Of a stretch of 62,145 nt of DNA, positions 30,006-39,260 are shown piece by piece (the first letter of the stretch is position 1; each line of letters starts with the position of its first letter). Position numbers and translations under genes: made by a program. The DNA comes from CAZPMT01 sp964587655 (GTDB lineage Bacteria > Hydrogenedentota > Hydrogenedentia > Hydrogenedentales > SLHB01), in contig CAZPMT010000018.1 in assembly GCA_964587655.1 (NCBI GenBank), forward strand, positions 1-62,145, read 5' to 3'. The notes beneath the pieces are model-generated. The model did no database searches and was not told the DNA's origin. It was given only the letters and a program-made list of their open reading frames with translations.

Positions 30006-32207
30006 ATGAGAAGACTCCATGTTCAGGCGGAAGGCCGGCGCACGATTGTTCCGCTGCTGATATTGCTGGTTGGGACAATTACGGTCGCGGCGTCCGCACA
30101 CGCGGTCGAGTTCTATGTGTCCGTCAACGGTCAGGACAACAATCCCGGGAGTCTGGAGAGGCCGTTCGCTTCTCTCGAGCGCGCCCGCGACGCGATTCGG
30201 GATCTCAAACGACACCAGGGGCTGCCTTCTGAAGGCGCTGCCGTGTTGATCCGCGGAGGCGTCCACCAGCGCGCGAAGACATTCGAATTGAATGATCAAC
30301 ACTCCGGCACGGAAAGCGCCCCGATCGTGTATCGCGCCTACGCCGAAGAGAAACCCCGGTTATTGGGCGGGCGCGTTGTGGCCACGTCGGCCGTCGTGCC
30401 CGTGTCAGACCCGGCGATACGAGAACGGATCATCGAGCCCTCCGCCCACGATCAGATCCGCGAGATCGATCTCAAGGCACTCGGCATTACGGACTATGGC
30501 CAGGTGCGCGCGCGCGGTTTCCGCAGGCCCTATGCTCCGGCGCCGCTCGAATTGTTCATAAACGGCGAGGCGATGCGTCTTGCGCGCTGGCCCAATGACG
30601 GCACGGTTCCCATCCGCGAAGTCATCGATCCCGGCTCTGTCCCTCGCGACGGCGACTTCACAAACCGCGGCGGAAAGTTCCGCTACAACTACGACCGGCC
30701 CGAACATTGGAAATCCGCCCGCGACATCTTCCTCTCCGGCCTGTTCGGATACGGATACGCCGACGACACGATCCCCGTTGCGGCAATCGACGTCGCGGAC
30801 CGCGTCATCACAATGGCCCAGCCGCACATCTACGGAATCAAGACCGGCCAGCCTTGGCACGCTTACTACGCACTCAACCTGCTCGAAGAGATCGACGCGC
30901 CCGGCGAGTACTACGTGGATCGCGAAACGGGGAAGCTCTATTTCTACCCGCCCGGACCGATCGAAAACGCGGATATCACCGTCTCGTTGCTCGAGGAGCC
31001 GATGGTTGCCGTCGAGAACGCAAGCTTCGTTCGTTTCGAGGGACTGATCTTCGAGGTCACGCGCGGCATGGGCGTCTATATCGAACGCGGAACGGGAAAC
31101 CAGATCGCTGGATGCACCTTGCGCAACATGGGCATCGTCGCTGTATGCATCGGAAAGGGGATCGAACCCGACCCGATCTACCGCCACGAGACGACTGGCA
31201 AACCCATCTCGCGCCAGTTGGGAAGCTGGCACGAACATCTCTATGCGAACTCGACGTTCGACCGCGAAGCAGGCACAAACAACGGCGTCGTCGGATGCGA
31301 CTTGTATAACCTCGGCGCGGGCGGCGTCAGCCTCGGCGGCGGCAACCGCAAGACGCTCTCGCCCGCCTGCAACTACGTCCGCAACTGCCATATCCATCAC
31401 TTCAACCGCCTAGATCGCTCCTATAAGTCCGCGGTCAACGTGGACGGCGTCGGCAATCGCGTCGAACACTGTCTGATCCACGATTGCCCCAACAACGCGA
31501 TCTATCTGAACGGAAACGACCACGTCATCGAGTACAACGAGATCTACCGCTCTTGCCTCGACGCGGACGACATGGGCGTGTTCTACATGGGCCGCGACCC
31601 GAGCATGCAAGGCAACATCATCCGCTGGAATTTCTTCCACGACAACGGCAACGACCGCGGATCGACCAGCATCCTCTACTTCGACGACGATGCCTGCGGC
31701 ACGCTCGTGTTCGGCAACATCATCGCCCGCAACAAAGGAGCCGCCGTCTGGGTAAACCACGGCTGCGACCACGTCCTCGCGAACAATATCTTCTACCAGA
31801 ATCGCGGCGCGATCCCGGAAGGATTCGATACCCGTGCTTACGACTGGAAGACCGACGAGTTGCAGCATAAGCGCCTCCTCGAGGACCTCGACATCACCAA
31901 GCCCCCCTATTCGACCCGCTATCCCCGCCTCCTCGAAAGCTTCAACACCCCGATGGGCAAAGGCCGGGGTAACGAGATCTCCCGAAACATATCCGTTCAA
32001 TCCGGACCGTTCGGCGGCGGCTCCAACACACTCAAAGACAACCTCGTGCTCGACACCGACCCCGGTTTCACGGACCCCGCCTCCCTCGACCTAACCCTCC
32101 GCGATGATTCCGTTGTGTACCGCGATATCCCGAGCTTCGAGAAGATCCCAGTCCAAAAGATCGGACTCTACACGGACAAATACCGCCGCCACACCGCGGA
32201 GAAATGA
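30006..32207 (+). CDS. Exported right-handed beta-helix protein
   Basis: 733 residues. Signal peptide (residues 1-34, ending SAHA), then the opening FYVSVNGQDNNPGSLERPFA, SLERARDAIRDL of DUF1565-type pectate-lyase-like proteins. A long parallel beta-helix follows, with repeats such as NRVEHCLIHDCPNNAIYLNG, NDHVIEYNEIYRSCLDADDM, LVFGNIIARNKGAAVWVNHG. The fold is shared by polysaccharide lyases and glycosidases; a specific enzyme class cannot be assigned. ATG 30006 has GGGAGG upstream. It follows lepB on the same strand with 65 bp between. Confidence 0.85.
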   Translation: MRRLHVQAEGRRTIVPLLILLVGTITVAASAHAVEFYVSVNGQDNNPGSLERPFASLERARDAIRDLKRHQGLPSEGAAVLIRGGVHQRAKTFELNDQHSGTESAPIVYRAYAEEKPRLLGGRVVATSAVVPVSDPAIRERIIEPSAHDQIREIDLKALGITDYGQVRARGFRRPYAPAPLELFINGEAMRLARWPNDGTVPIREVIDPGSVPRDGDFTNRGGKFRYNYDRPEHWKSARDIFLSGLFGYGYADDTIPVAAIDVADRVITMAQPHIYGIKTGQPWHAYYALNLLEEIDAPGEYYVDRETGKLYFYPPGPIENADITVSLLEEPMVAVENASFVRFEGLIFEVTRGMGVYIERGTGNQIAGCTLRNMGIVAVCIGKGIEPDPIYRHETTGKPISRQLGSWHEHLYANSTFDREAGTNNGVVGCDLYNLGAGGVSLGGGNRKTLSPACNYVRNCHIHHFNRLDRSYKSAVNVDGVGNRVEHCLIHDCPNNAIYLNGNDHVIEYNEIYRSCLDADDMGVFYMGRDPSMQGNIIRWNFFHDNGNDRGSTSILYFDDDACGTLVFGNIIARNKGAAVWVNHGCDHVLANNIFYQNRGAIPEGFDTRAYDWKTDELQHKRLLEDLDITKPPYSTRYPRLLESFNTPMGKGRGNEISRNISVQSGPFGGGSNTLKDNLVLDTDPGFTDPASLDLTLRDDSVVYRDIPSFEKIPVQKIGLYTDKYRRHTAEK

Positions 32208-32280
32208 TCTCGCCTTCCGTGTACGGTGTGGGTGGTGGTATGATGAGGGAGTACGTGAAAAATGAAGTAAAGGAGATCCC

Positions 32281-32478
32281 GTGGAAGGCATTCAGTACAT
32301 CGTAAACCGAAAAGGCGAGAAGACGGCAGTGCTCATGGACATCCGGAAGTATGCGGACCTCTGGGAGGATGTTTACGATGCCCTGTTGGCTGAAAAACGG
32401 AAAGACGAGCCGCGTGAATCGCTGGAATCTGTAAGGAATCGTTTGCAGAAGCAGGGCAAACTGAAGAAGCATGCCTAA
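32281..32478 (+). CDS. Antitoxin-like small protein (prevent-host-death type), orphan
   Basis: 65 residues: GIQYIVNRKGEKTAVLMDIR, KYADLWEDVYDALLAEKRKD, a short Phd-like N-terminal half and a charged helical tail, typical of small Phd-type antitoxins. GTG 32281 has AAAGGAGA upstream. The toxin should start at ATG 32471, overlapping the end of this gene, but is cut off about 12 codons later by a transposon-like element. Confidence 0.72.
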   Translation: MEGIQYIVNRKGEKTAVLMDIRKYADLWEDVYDALLAEKRKDEPRESLESVRNRLQKQGKLKKHA

Positions 32479-32507
32479 GGGATTGCGCATAAGTAACCTG
32501 AGAATAT
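32471..32507 (+). pseudogene. Toxin gene start, truncated by inserted element
   Basis: ATG at 32471 overlaps the antitoxin stop and gives MPKGLRISNLRI before the inverted-repeat end of a MITE-like element begins at 32508. Coupling and position argue for the partner toxin; too little is left to name a family. Confidence 0.45.
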
Positions 32508-32748
32508 CTAGTGTAGTGAATCGTAATTGCAGGACCTTAACGAAGCAGTGGTTCCAGAGCACTTGAGAAGTACAATCACAGACCGTGAATCATTTTCCCC
32601 CTTTTGAAGATAGTGGGGGGGATGTTCTTCCGCGCTTGCCGGTAGCTTGTGTCGGTGATCCAACATCCCCCTAACCCCTTGTAAAGGGGGAATAGGTATG
32701 TTTGACTCCAAGATCATAAGTTGCCAACAGCATGAGTCGCTACACTAG
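32508..32748. mobile_element. MITE-like element with CTAGTGTAG ends
   Basis: A 241-bp non-coding stretch bounded by CTAGTGTAGTGA (32508-32519) and, inverted, TCGCTACACTAG (32737-32748). Inside are C-rich and G-rich runs (CCCCCTAACCCCTTGTAAAG and GGGGGAA) able to pair. No transposase of its own. The right end is duplicated around the adjacent insertion sequence, so the IS inserted into it. Confidence 0.6.
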
Positions 32749-34457
32749 TTTCTGTCCGACACGGCGTAAGCCACTGTAAATAAAGGCGTTGCAGTGCGAT
32801 TTTCCTTGACAAAATGTGGGGTTTCGGATATGCTCGTATTATCATAAGAGGTTAGTCTTTAACGAGTTAAATCCGAAACCACCACAAAAGGAATCGCCGC
32901 CATGCGCATCATTTCGGACCGTCAACGTTCGCTTGCATTCTACCAGAGTCCCCCATCCGTCACGCAAGAATGGAATATGATCGCTTCGATCCTTGAGGCG
33001 AATCCAGCGGTGAGCGAACGGGTGTGGGAGGACTTGACGGCAAGTCGGGACGGGGGACCGAAGAAGTCGGCGGGCGCGAAGGGGATTACGGCGGAACAGG
33101 TGTTGCGGTTCGCCGTCGTGAAGATGAAAGAGCAGTTGAGCTATCGGGACCTGAGGGATCGTGTGGCGGATTCCATAGCGTTGCGGGCGTTTTGCTTGAT
33201 GGGGCCGGAGGAGGTCCCTGCGTTCACGACGCTGCAGGAAAACATCAAACGGATTCGGCCTGAAACATGGGAAGCCGTCAACAGGACCATCGTCGAATAT
33301 GCGTGCGGGAAGGGCGTCGAGAACGGCCGCCGAGTTCGCATCGACACGACCGGCGTTGAAACCAACATCCACCATCCGACTGACTCGCATCAATTGTGGG
33401 ACAGCGTCCGGGTCCTTGCGCGAATCCTGCAAGGTGTTGAAACCGACATCGCCCGGTTGCGCGGGCGGTTTCACGACCATCGGCGCGCGGCCAAGAAGGC
33501 GTTCTTTCGCATCCACAACGCGCGCGGGCAGGACAAGAAGAAACCTCTGTACAGGAAGTTGATCCACGTGGCCAAGCGCACCGTGGCCAAGCGCACCGTG
33601 GCCTACGGACGCCAGGCGCTCGAGGAACTCGCGCGGGATCGCTGCGCTTCGTTCGAGGAAGAACTCGTGGCGGCGCAGTATGCCGCCCAACTGGAGCAAT
33701 TCCTGCCGCTCGCGGAAGGCGTCATCAATCAGAGCCGTCGCCGCGTCCTTCTCGGCGAGGACGTCCCCGCGCAGGAGAAGGTGCTATCCATTTTCGAGCC
33801 TCACACCGACATCATCAAGAAAGGACAACGCGAAATCGTCTACGGCCACAAAGTCCTGTTCACCGGCGGTAAGAGCAATCTCATCCTCGATTCCGCGATC
33901 GAGCGCGGCAATCCCGCCGCCGCCGCCCGATTTATCCCCGCCCTCGACCGGCAAGAAGAACAGTACGGCCGCATGCCCGAGCAAGTCGCCACCGACGCCG
34001 GATTCGCCAGCAAGCCCAACGCCCGCGAAGCCCTCGCACGGGGAGTGAAAGATCTGGTCTTCGTAGCGCCCAAACATAAATCTCTGCCTGAGTCGATCAA
34101 AGAAACGCGAGTCTACAAACAACTGCGCAAATGGCGGGCCGGGATCGAGGGCATCATCTCCGCGGGCAAACGCGCCTTTGGATTGGACCGCTGCACCTGG
34201 TCGGGCTTTCAATCCTTCAAGGCCTACGTGCAACTCGCCGTGCTCGCCTTCAATCTCCAGACGCCCGCTCGCCATTTGCTTGCTTGAACCCTTCCTTCAT
34301 CTATATCATGAAAGACAGGTCGCGCGGCTTCTGTGTCCAAATGACCCTTGAGCCCCGTCGGCAAACGCAAGAAGAGCGCAGAACGGGCGACAATACGGCC
34401 CTAAACATATACATGTAATACAGCTAGGATTCAAGAAGCACCTTTTTCGGACAGAAA
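32749..34457 (+). mobile_element. Complete insertion sequence (ISNCY-like), 1.7 kb
   Basis: Terminal inverted repeats TTTCTGTCCGA (32749-32759) and TCGGACAGAAA (34447-34457) are perfect over 11 bp. They are flanked by a 9-bp direct repeat CTACACTAG (32740-32748 and 34458-34466), the target duplication. One intact transposase gene is inside. The preserved ends and duplication suggest a recent, intact insertion. Confidence 0.85.
32902..34287 (+). CDS. ISNCY-family DDE transposase
   Basis: A 461-residue transposase. The N-terminal helical DNA-binding part is LSYRDLRDRVADSIALRAFC with VPAFTTLQENI. The DDE core has RVRIDTTGVETNIHHPTDSH (first D), VATDAGFASKPNA (second D) and RAGIEGIISAGKRAFGLDRC (E). 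The order and spacing match the group usually filed under ISNCY. The frame is intact from ATG 32902 to the stop at 34287, inside perfect inverted repeats. A short duplication (AKRTV repeated) sits near residue 228. Confidence 0.85.
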   Translation: MRIISDRQRSLAFYQSPPSVTQEWNMIASILEANPAVSERVWEDLTASRDGGPKKSAGAKGITAEQVLRFAVVKMKEQLSYRDLRDRVADSIALRAFCLMGPEEVPAFTTLQENIKRIRPETWEAVNRTIVEYACGKGVENGRRVRIDTTGVETNIHHPTDSHQLWDSVRVLARILQGVETDIARLRGRFHDHRRAAKKAFFRIHNARGQDKKKPLYRKLIHVAKRTVAKRTVAYGRQALEELARDRCASFEEELVAAQYAAQLEQFLPLAEGVINQSRRRVLLGEDVPAQEKVLSIFEPHTDIIKKGQREIVYGHKVLFTGGKSNLILDSAIERGNPAAAARFIPALDRQEEQYGRMPEQVATDAGFASKPNAREALARGVKDLVFVAPKHKSLPESIKETRVYKQLRKWRAGIEGIISAGKRAFGLDRCTWSGFQSFKAYVQLAVLAFNLQTPARHLLA

Positions 34458-34523
34458 CTACACTAGATCGTGTGCGAACCGGCAAAGAAAGTCCCCGGAC
34501 AACAGGGGCAAGGGAATGGGAAG

Positions 34524-34799
34524 ATGAGTGCCGTGGTGCAAGAGAACCTTGGTGATGCCATCGAGCGGGTCAGAGACCGCGGGGAGCGCGTTGTCCTGCA
34601 TGAGAACGGCACAGAGATTGCCGTGCTTCTGCCGATTGGCGACTTGGCCCTCCTGGAACAGGTGGAAGATCTGCTTGATAATACAGAGGCCGACGAGGCG
34701 TTGGCTGAGATGAAGGCATCGGGCGAGCAACCCATACCCATCGAAGTGATCAAGAAGAAGCTGGGACTGGCTTCGAGAGTGTACGGAAAGCCCATGTAG
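34524..34799 (+). CDS. Phd/YefM-type antitoxin, C-terminus altered by palindromic element
   Basis: 91 residues: SAVVQENLGDAIERVRDRGE, RVVLHENGTEIAVLLPIGDL, the Phd-family N-terminal half, then a charged tail ending in RVYGKPM. ATG 34524 has AAGGGAA upstream. The last three codons and the stop lie inside the left arm of a palindromic element (34792-34890), so the original C-terminus may have been replaced. The partner toxin at 34965 is truncated. Confidence 0.75.
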   Translation: MSAVVQENLGDAIERVRDRGERVVLHENGTEIAVLLPIGDLALLEQVEDLLDNTEADEALAEMKASGEQPIPIEVIKKKLGLASRVYGKPM

Positions 34800-34890
34800 G
34801 TCCGGTTTGTAACCGGACCCCGGACCAACTCACGCGCAACGCATTGGGAACGCCGCTGAGGTGGCCCGGTTACAAACCGGACCTACATGG
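34792..34890. repeat. Palindromic element with 25-bp perfect arms (family C)
   Basis: The left arm (34792-34816, containing TAGGTCCGGTTTGTAACCGG) and right arm (34866-34890, containing CCGGTTACAAACCGGACCTA) are exact reverse complements over 25 bp with a 49-bp centre. This is the structure of REP/RAYT-type repeats. It sits between an antitoxin and its toxin. Confidence 0.9.
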
Positions 34891-34964
34891 CCAGCGCTTC
34901 CAGATAGGTTGCGATTCTCCATGTGAACGGCGCGGACACTTTCCGTACACGCTCTTAGCGATCG

Positions 34965-35085
34965 ATGGATTACACCGTCCAGTTCGTCCCTCGCGCAGAA
35001 CGCCAACTGTCGCGGCTTCCCGTTACGGCGCAACGTGATCTTGTCGCAAGCGCCGAGAGCCTCGCCGGGGAGGACCTCGACCCTA
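34965..35085 (+). pseudogene. ParE/RelE-type toxin, 3' truncated
   Basis: ATG 34965 starts DYTVQFVPRAERQLSRLPVT, AQRDLVASAESLAG, a clear ParE/RelE N-terminal half. After about 40 residues similarity ends exactly where the convergent gene at 35083-35889 ends, and the frame runs on into its antisense strand. The C-terminal half with the catalytic residues is gone. Confidence 0.75.
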
Positions 35086-35889
35086 CCCGCGAGACAAGCC
35101 GTCGAGACGTTCGCCGACTAGCGGCGGTGAAGCGCTGTAGCATTCGGTGAGATCTACAATACCCACGCCGAGCGAGACGCCGCGGTATATGCCTTTGACC
35201 TGATACGCAACGGGATCGCTGGTCAGAATTGACGCGGCCACCATGCTTCCAGGCGCGATGTCGTTCTTGCGCGCGAGGAACAGCGGATCTCCGAACAGCA
35301 ACCGGTTCGATCCGGCGGGCAGACACGCGGCGGTGGCAAACGTGGCCGGGTATCCTTTCTCATCGACGTGGGCTACGGCGCGGACCGCGGAAGAGCGTCC
35401 GAACTTCTCCATGACGGGACGCGGCATGACCGGCGGGCGGTGGTTGCCGCGCAACAACAAGCTGATGGAAGCGGTGTAGATGAAATCGCAAAGGTACCGG
35501 GCCTTGCTCAAGGAAGTCCTCGGCGATACCGATTCGATGCGTATGATCCCGGCTGCGCGGATGCTGGTGTACGCGTTGTATCGGAAGAGCGGGGACTGGT
35601 TGATGAAGTCTACGTGGTCTCCTGCGGTCTCGAACCCGAGGAACGCGCCCCGGATGCTCCACGTGTCGAACGACTTGGTGATCACCGCGACGCCCACTTT
35701 AGCGCATTCGAGTAAGTTCCTGCGCGTCTTGTTCATCAGGAACTCGCCGAAGACCAGCGTCTGCGCGTCGTACAATGTGGTCGTCGTAACGGGCACGCAG
35801 TTTGGGACGCCGCGGGCGTCAAGTGTGCCCATGAACTTTGGGACCATCTCGCCGGCAAGGGCCTGCTCGAGTTGCGCGTCGGGAATCAT
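35083..35889 (-). CDS. Pyridoxamine 5'-phosphate oxidase-family flavin-binding protein
   Basis: 268 residues with two split-barrel halves. The first half contains MVPKFMGTLDARGVPNCVPV (a typical PPOX opening, with substrate strands then YDAQTLVFGEFLMNKTRRNL). The second contains HVDEKGYPATFATAACLPAG and LLFGDPLFLARKNDIAPGSM. Members bind FMN or F420 and carry out redox chemistry on various small molecules. It is the last gene of the glycyl-radical enzyme operon, overlapping the activase stop by four bases (ATGA), so it probably acts on the same substrate or product. The stop lies at the edge of the truncated toxin. Confidence 0.82.
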   Translation of the reverse strand: MIPDAQLEQALAGEMVPKFMGTLDARGVPNCVPVTTTTLYDAQTLVFGEFLMNKTRRNLLECAKVGVAVITKSFDTWSIRGAFLGFETAGDHVDFINQSPLFRYNAYTSIRAAGIIRIESVSPRTSLSKARYLCDFIYTASISLLLRGNHRPPVMPRPVMEKFGRSSAVRAVAHVDEKGYPATFATAACLPAGSNRLLFGDPLFLARKNDIAPGSMVAASILTSDPVAYQVKGIYRGVSLGVGIVDLTECYSASPPLVGERLDGLSRG

Positions 35890-36830
35890 GCGATGGCCTC
35901 CTCGATGCGCGTCGGCCCGCTCCAGTGGACGTTGGGCGAGCCTTCCTGTCGCGCGGCTTCGCTCAGGCGTTTCATCGTATCCGCGCTGACCAGGGGTGCG
36001 CCGGCAAGGGCGAAGGGCCGTCCCAGTTGCTCGTATTTCGACCGGCAGAGGTTTGAGAAAGCGAGAAGGTCATGCCGTTCGCAGCGATCGAACGTGTCTC
36101 GAACAAATCGGGCCAACGCGCGAAGCCCCTCTTCGTCGTCGGTGTAGCCGGGTATGACAGGCGTGCGGACCCACACGGGCACGCGTGCGCGATTGACGAT
36201 ATGGGCGGAAGCCGCCACACGCTGGAACGGCGTCCCCGTGAATCGCTCGTGCTTGGCGAGGTCGACGGTCTTGATGTCGAACAGGACGAGGTCCACGGCC
36301 TCGAGCGCCTCTTCCAATACGCGTTCCGAGGCGGCGCCGCATGTATCGAGGGCGGTATGAAGGGCCGCGTCTTTCAAGAGGCGCAACAATGCTATCGCGG
36401 CCTCGGGTTGCGCTAGGGGTTCACCTCCGGAAAGAGTGACGCCGCCACCGGAGACCTCATAGAAAGCGGCATCTCGCTGCACGCGTTCGAGGATGGCCGT
36501 GACCGGCATCTTCCGTCCGTGGAGTTCGAGCGCTTCCGAAGGGCAGTAGTCGGCGCAGGCGCCACATCCGGTGCAAAGGCCGCGGTCGACGACAATTCCC
36601 TGGCCGTTCGCGGAAATGGCGCTTGCGGCGCAAACCTGTACACAGCGATGGTCGCCCAGACACCGTCCGCGATGCCATACGGCTTCTGGTTCGAAGCGCA
36701 TGGCCTCCGGGTTATGGCACCAGGGACAGCGCATGGGACACCCTTTGAAGAAGACCGTACTGCGAATGCCGGGTCCGTCCTCCGTCGAGAAGCGCTGTAT
36801 GTTCACTAGGGTCGCGGCGGAATGGGGCAT
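35886..36830 (-). CDS. Glycyl-radical enzyme activase (radical SAM)
   Basis: A 314-residue AdoMet radical enzyme that would generate the glycyl radical in the upstream enzyme. It has RFSTEDGPGIRSTVFFKGCP, then the cluster motif CPMRCPWCHNPE (CxxxCxxC), and two further ferredoxin-type clusters, CLGDHRCVQVC and CTGCGACADYCPSEALEL. After these come TLSGGEPLAQPE and DIKTVD. The extra clusters mark the PflC/HpdA type, not PflA. ATG 36830 overlaps the stop of the enzyme gene by one base (TGATG). The three genes therefore form a tight operon. Confidence 0.93.
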   Translation of the reverse strand: MPHSAATLVNIQRFSTEDGPGIRSTVFFKGCPMRCPWCHNPEAMRFEPEAVWHRGRCLGDHRCVQVCAASAISANGQGIVVDRGLCTGCGACADYCPSEALELHGRKMPVTAILERVQRDAAFYEVSGGGVTLSGGEPLAQPEAAIALLRLLKDAALHTALDTCGAASERVLEEALEAVDLVLFDIKTVDLAKHERFTGTPFQRVAASAHIVNRARVPVWVRTPVIPGYTDDEEGLRALARFVRDTFDRCERHDLLAFSNLCRSKYEQLGRPFALAGAPLVSADTMKRLSEAARQEGSPNVHWSGPTRIEEAIA

Positions 36831-39260
36831 CACTGTTGTCCATGAACGGTGCGCGCGATGATCTCGTTTTGCAGTTCGCGCCCGAGGTTGACGAAGTAAG
36901 CGTTGTAGCCCGTCACGCGCACAAGGAGATTGCGGTACGCGTCGGGGTTCTTCTGCGCTTCGCGAAGCGTTCCTGCGTCGATCATGTTTATCTGCAAAGC
37001 GGTGCCGCCTTCTTTGAGATAGCCGCGCAAGAACGCCGCGAGCTTGTCCAGATGCTCTTCGTCGCGCACGAGCGACGGCGACAGCGTAATCGTGTGCGAA
37101 TCGCCGTTCGGCACTACCTCGAGACCGAGGCTGCCCACGGATCGCGCGGCGGCCGTGGGCCCGGCGAGGTCCGCGCCCTGGACGGCGGCGACGCCGTTCG
37201 CGAGGAATGCCCCGCGTTTCCGTCCGTCTGGCGTTGCTGCGGTTCGCGGCGCGTAGGCGACGCCATAGTTCCACGAGAGATAGCCCGCGCGGTAGCGCTT
37301 GCCCGTAAGCGGCGTGACGCGGCTCGACGCCTCCTCCGCCCACCACCGCGTTACATCGCGCGCCATGTTGTCGGCTCCGGGCTCATCATTGCCGTACTTA
37401 GGCGCCTTGTTGATGAGCACCTGGCGCAAGTATTCCGCGCCCTCGAAGTTCTTCCGAATCGCGGCGATCAACTCCAGCATCGTCACGCGCTTCTTCTCGA
37501 ATACGAGGTGCTTCACCGCCGTCAGAGAGTCCGCCGCCGTGGCCATGGCGACGCCCTCGACGGTGATGAAATTGTGCCGCGCGCCGCCCATGGTGACGTC
37601 GACCCCCTTCTCGATGCATCCGCCGACAATGCTCGAAAGATACGGAGTCGGCTGGAACATGGCCCGGATCGTATCGGCCTCGTTGTTGAGATCGATGAGC
37701 CGGCGGAGACAGAACGAGAGTTGCTGCCGGAACGCCGTTTCAAACTCCCGCCATTCGGTCATCGCTAGCGGGTCCCGCGTGCGCGGGCCCACCTGGAGGC
37801 CGGTCTCGAGGTCCCGCCCCTGGAACAGCGTCAACTCGACGGGCTTGGCGAGGTTGAAGTTCACGTCCACGGTGCCGGACCGGTCATCTCCCTGGCGAGT
37901 ATTCTCGAGGCAGCCGACCGGGGCGTAATCCCAGAGGTCTTTCTTGGGCAATCCCTGCCATGCCAGACCTCGCATCGCATTCTCGTCGAAGTTCAGGAGG
38001 AACGGAGCGCCCTGCGCCTTCGCGAGTATCTCGCACACGCGGCGAAGCAGCCGGTCCGGGGTGCGCGCGTGCAGCCGGATATTCGGTTTCGGCTCGAGCA
38101 GGTTCATTTCCTCGATGACATCGAGACAGAGATACGTCAGGTCGTTCGATCGATCCTCGCCATCGGGCCCGCAACCTCCCAGCGTGATCAGTTGGCCGAA
38201 GGACGAGTTGATGCCCTGGTTCCTTCCCACGCGGCCCTGAAAGTCATAGGCATAGTTCGGCTTGACCCAGAAGCACTCGAGCAGTTCGCGGGCATGCTCC
38301 CTCGTCATGCGTCCCGTTTCCAGGTCGCGCCGATAGAACGGATACAGATACTGGTCGAACCGCCCGAAGGAGACGCCCGGCCCAGGATAGGATTCGCTGA
38401 CCATCACGAGCATGTGCGTGAACCACAGCGACTGGAGCGCCTCATGAAAGGACTCCGCCGGCTCCCACGGAACGCGGCGGCAGATCCGCGCAATCTCTGC
38501 CAGCTCCACGGCGCGGTCCGCCTCCGCTGAGGCCGCCAACCGCTCTGCTTCCGCGGCGTAACGCATCGAGAAGTCGCGCACGGCCCGGCACGCAATGAAA
38601 AAGTGGGGACAGTAACCCATTTTNNNNNNNNNNNNNNNNNNNNNNNNNNNNNNNNNNNNNNNNNNNNNNNNNNNNNNNNNNNNNNNNNNNNNNNNNNNNN
38701 NNNNNNNNNNNNNNNNNNNNNNNGATCAAGTGTCCAGGTACGGCGCCGCAGTTCCCGATGCCTATGCGGGACGCTTCCTTGACAGACGCAAGGAAGGCGT
38801 TTGTCATCTTCCTTCTGCGGCGCGCCTCCCGTTTGTTCAGGCAAAGAGAAAGCGCAACGTTGAAATGTCCGCCGACGATGAGTTCGCCATCGAGGACTGC
38901 CACCGGTAGGAATGAACGAAGCACCTCGGCAAAGAAAAGGGCGACTCGGACTTGCAGGGGTTTGTTCCAGAAACCTTCGGGAAGAGGCACAACGCGCGCG
39001 GCCGACAGCAGCGAATCCTCGTATGCCCTGAGGAACGGCATCACTTCGGGGACATTCGTCCAACTCGCGCACGCATAGACGGTATCCCACGGGACGCCCG
39101 TCGTGAACGGCAACACCTCGTTCCGGAATTGGCGCGTATCGAATGCGAAGTATTCATCTCGGAGTCGTTTCACGCGATCCGAGAGCCAGGTTGACGGATT
39201 CCACAAGCGGTCCGTCGCGGATCGGGACGATGCGTATGTAGTTGTTCGCTCCACAGTCAT
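36830..39260 (-). CDS. Glycyl-radical enzyme (PFL-like), interrupted by repeat and assembly gap
   Basis: The enzyme is read in two parts. The N-terminal 179 codons (39260 to 38724) hold FRNEVLPFTTGVPWDTVYAC and VAVLDGELIVGGHFNVALS. The C-terminal part (about 38600 to 36830) has AEIARICRRVPWEPAESFHE, the active-site cysteine in APVGCLENTRQGDD and the glycyl loop RVTGYNAYFVNLGREL. It belongs to the large PFL-like family (glycerol, choline, hydroxyproline, hydroxybenzylsuccinate types), but the substrate is not known; GCLE-N fits no named subclass I can confirm. At 38598-38623 a copy of a palindromic repeat abuts 100 N, so the true gene has an insertion there or the assembly is wrong. ATG 39260 is the likely start. 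Confidence 0.8.
38598..38623. repeat. Half-copy of palindromic element family B at the gap edge
   Basis: AAAAAGTGGGGACAGTAACC (38598-38617) plus CATTTT is nearly identical to the left arm of the element at 42364. It is cut by the run of N. Confidence 0.85.
38624..38723. other. Assembly gap (100 N) inside glycyl-radical enzyme gene
   Basis: One hundred N, a standard placeholder length. The left edge is a repeat also found elsewhere in the window, so the gap probably reflects a repeat the assembler could not cross. Confidence 0.98.
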
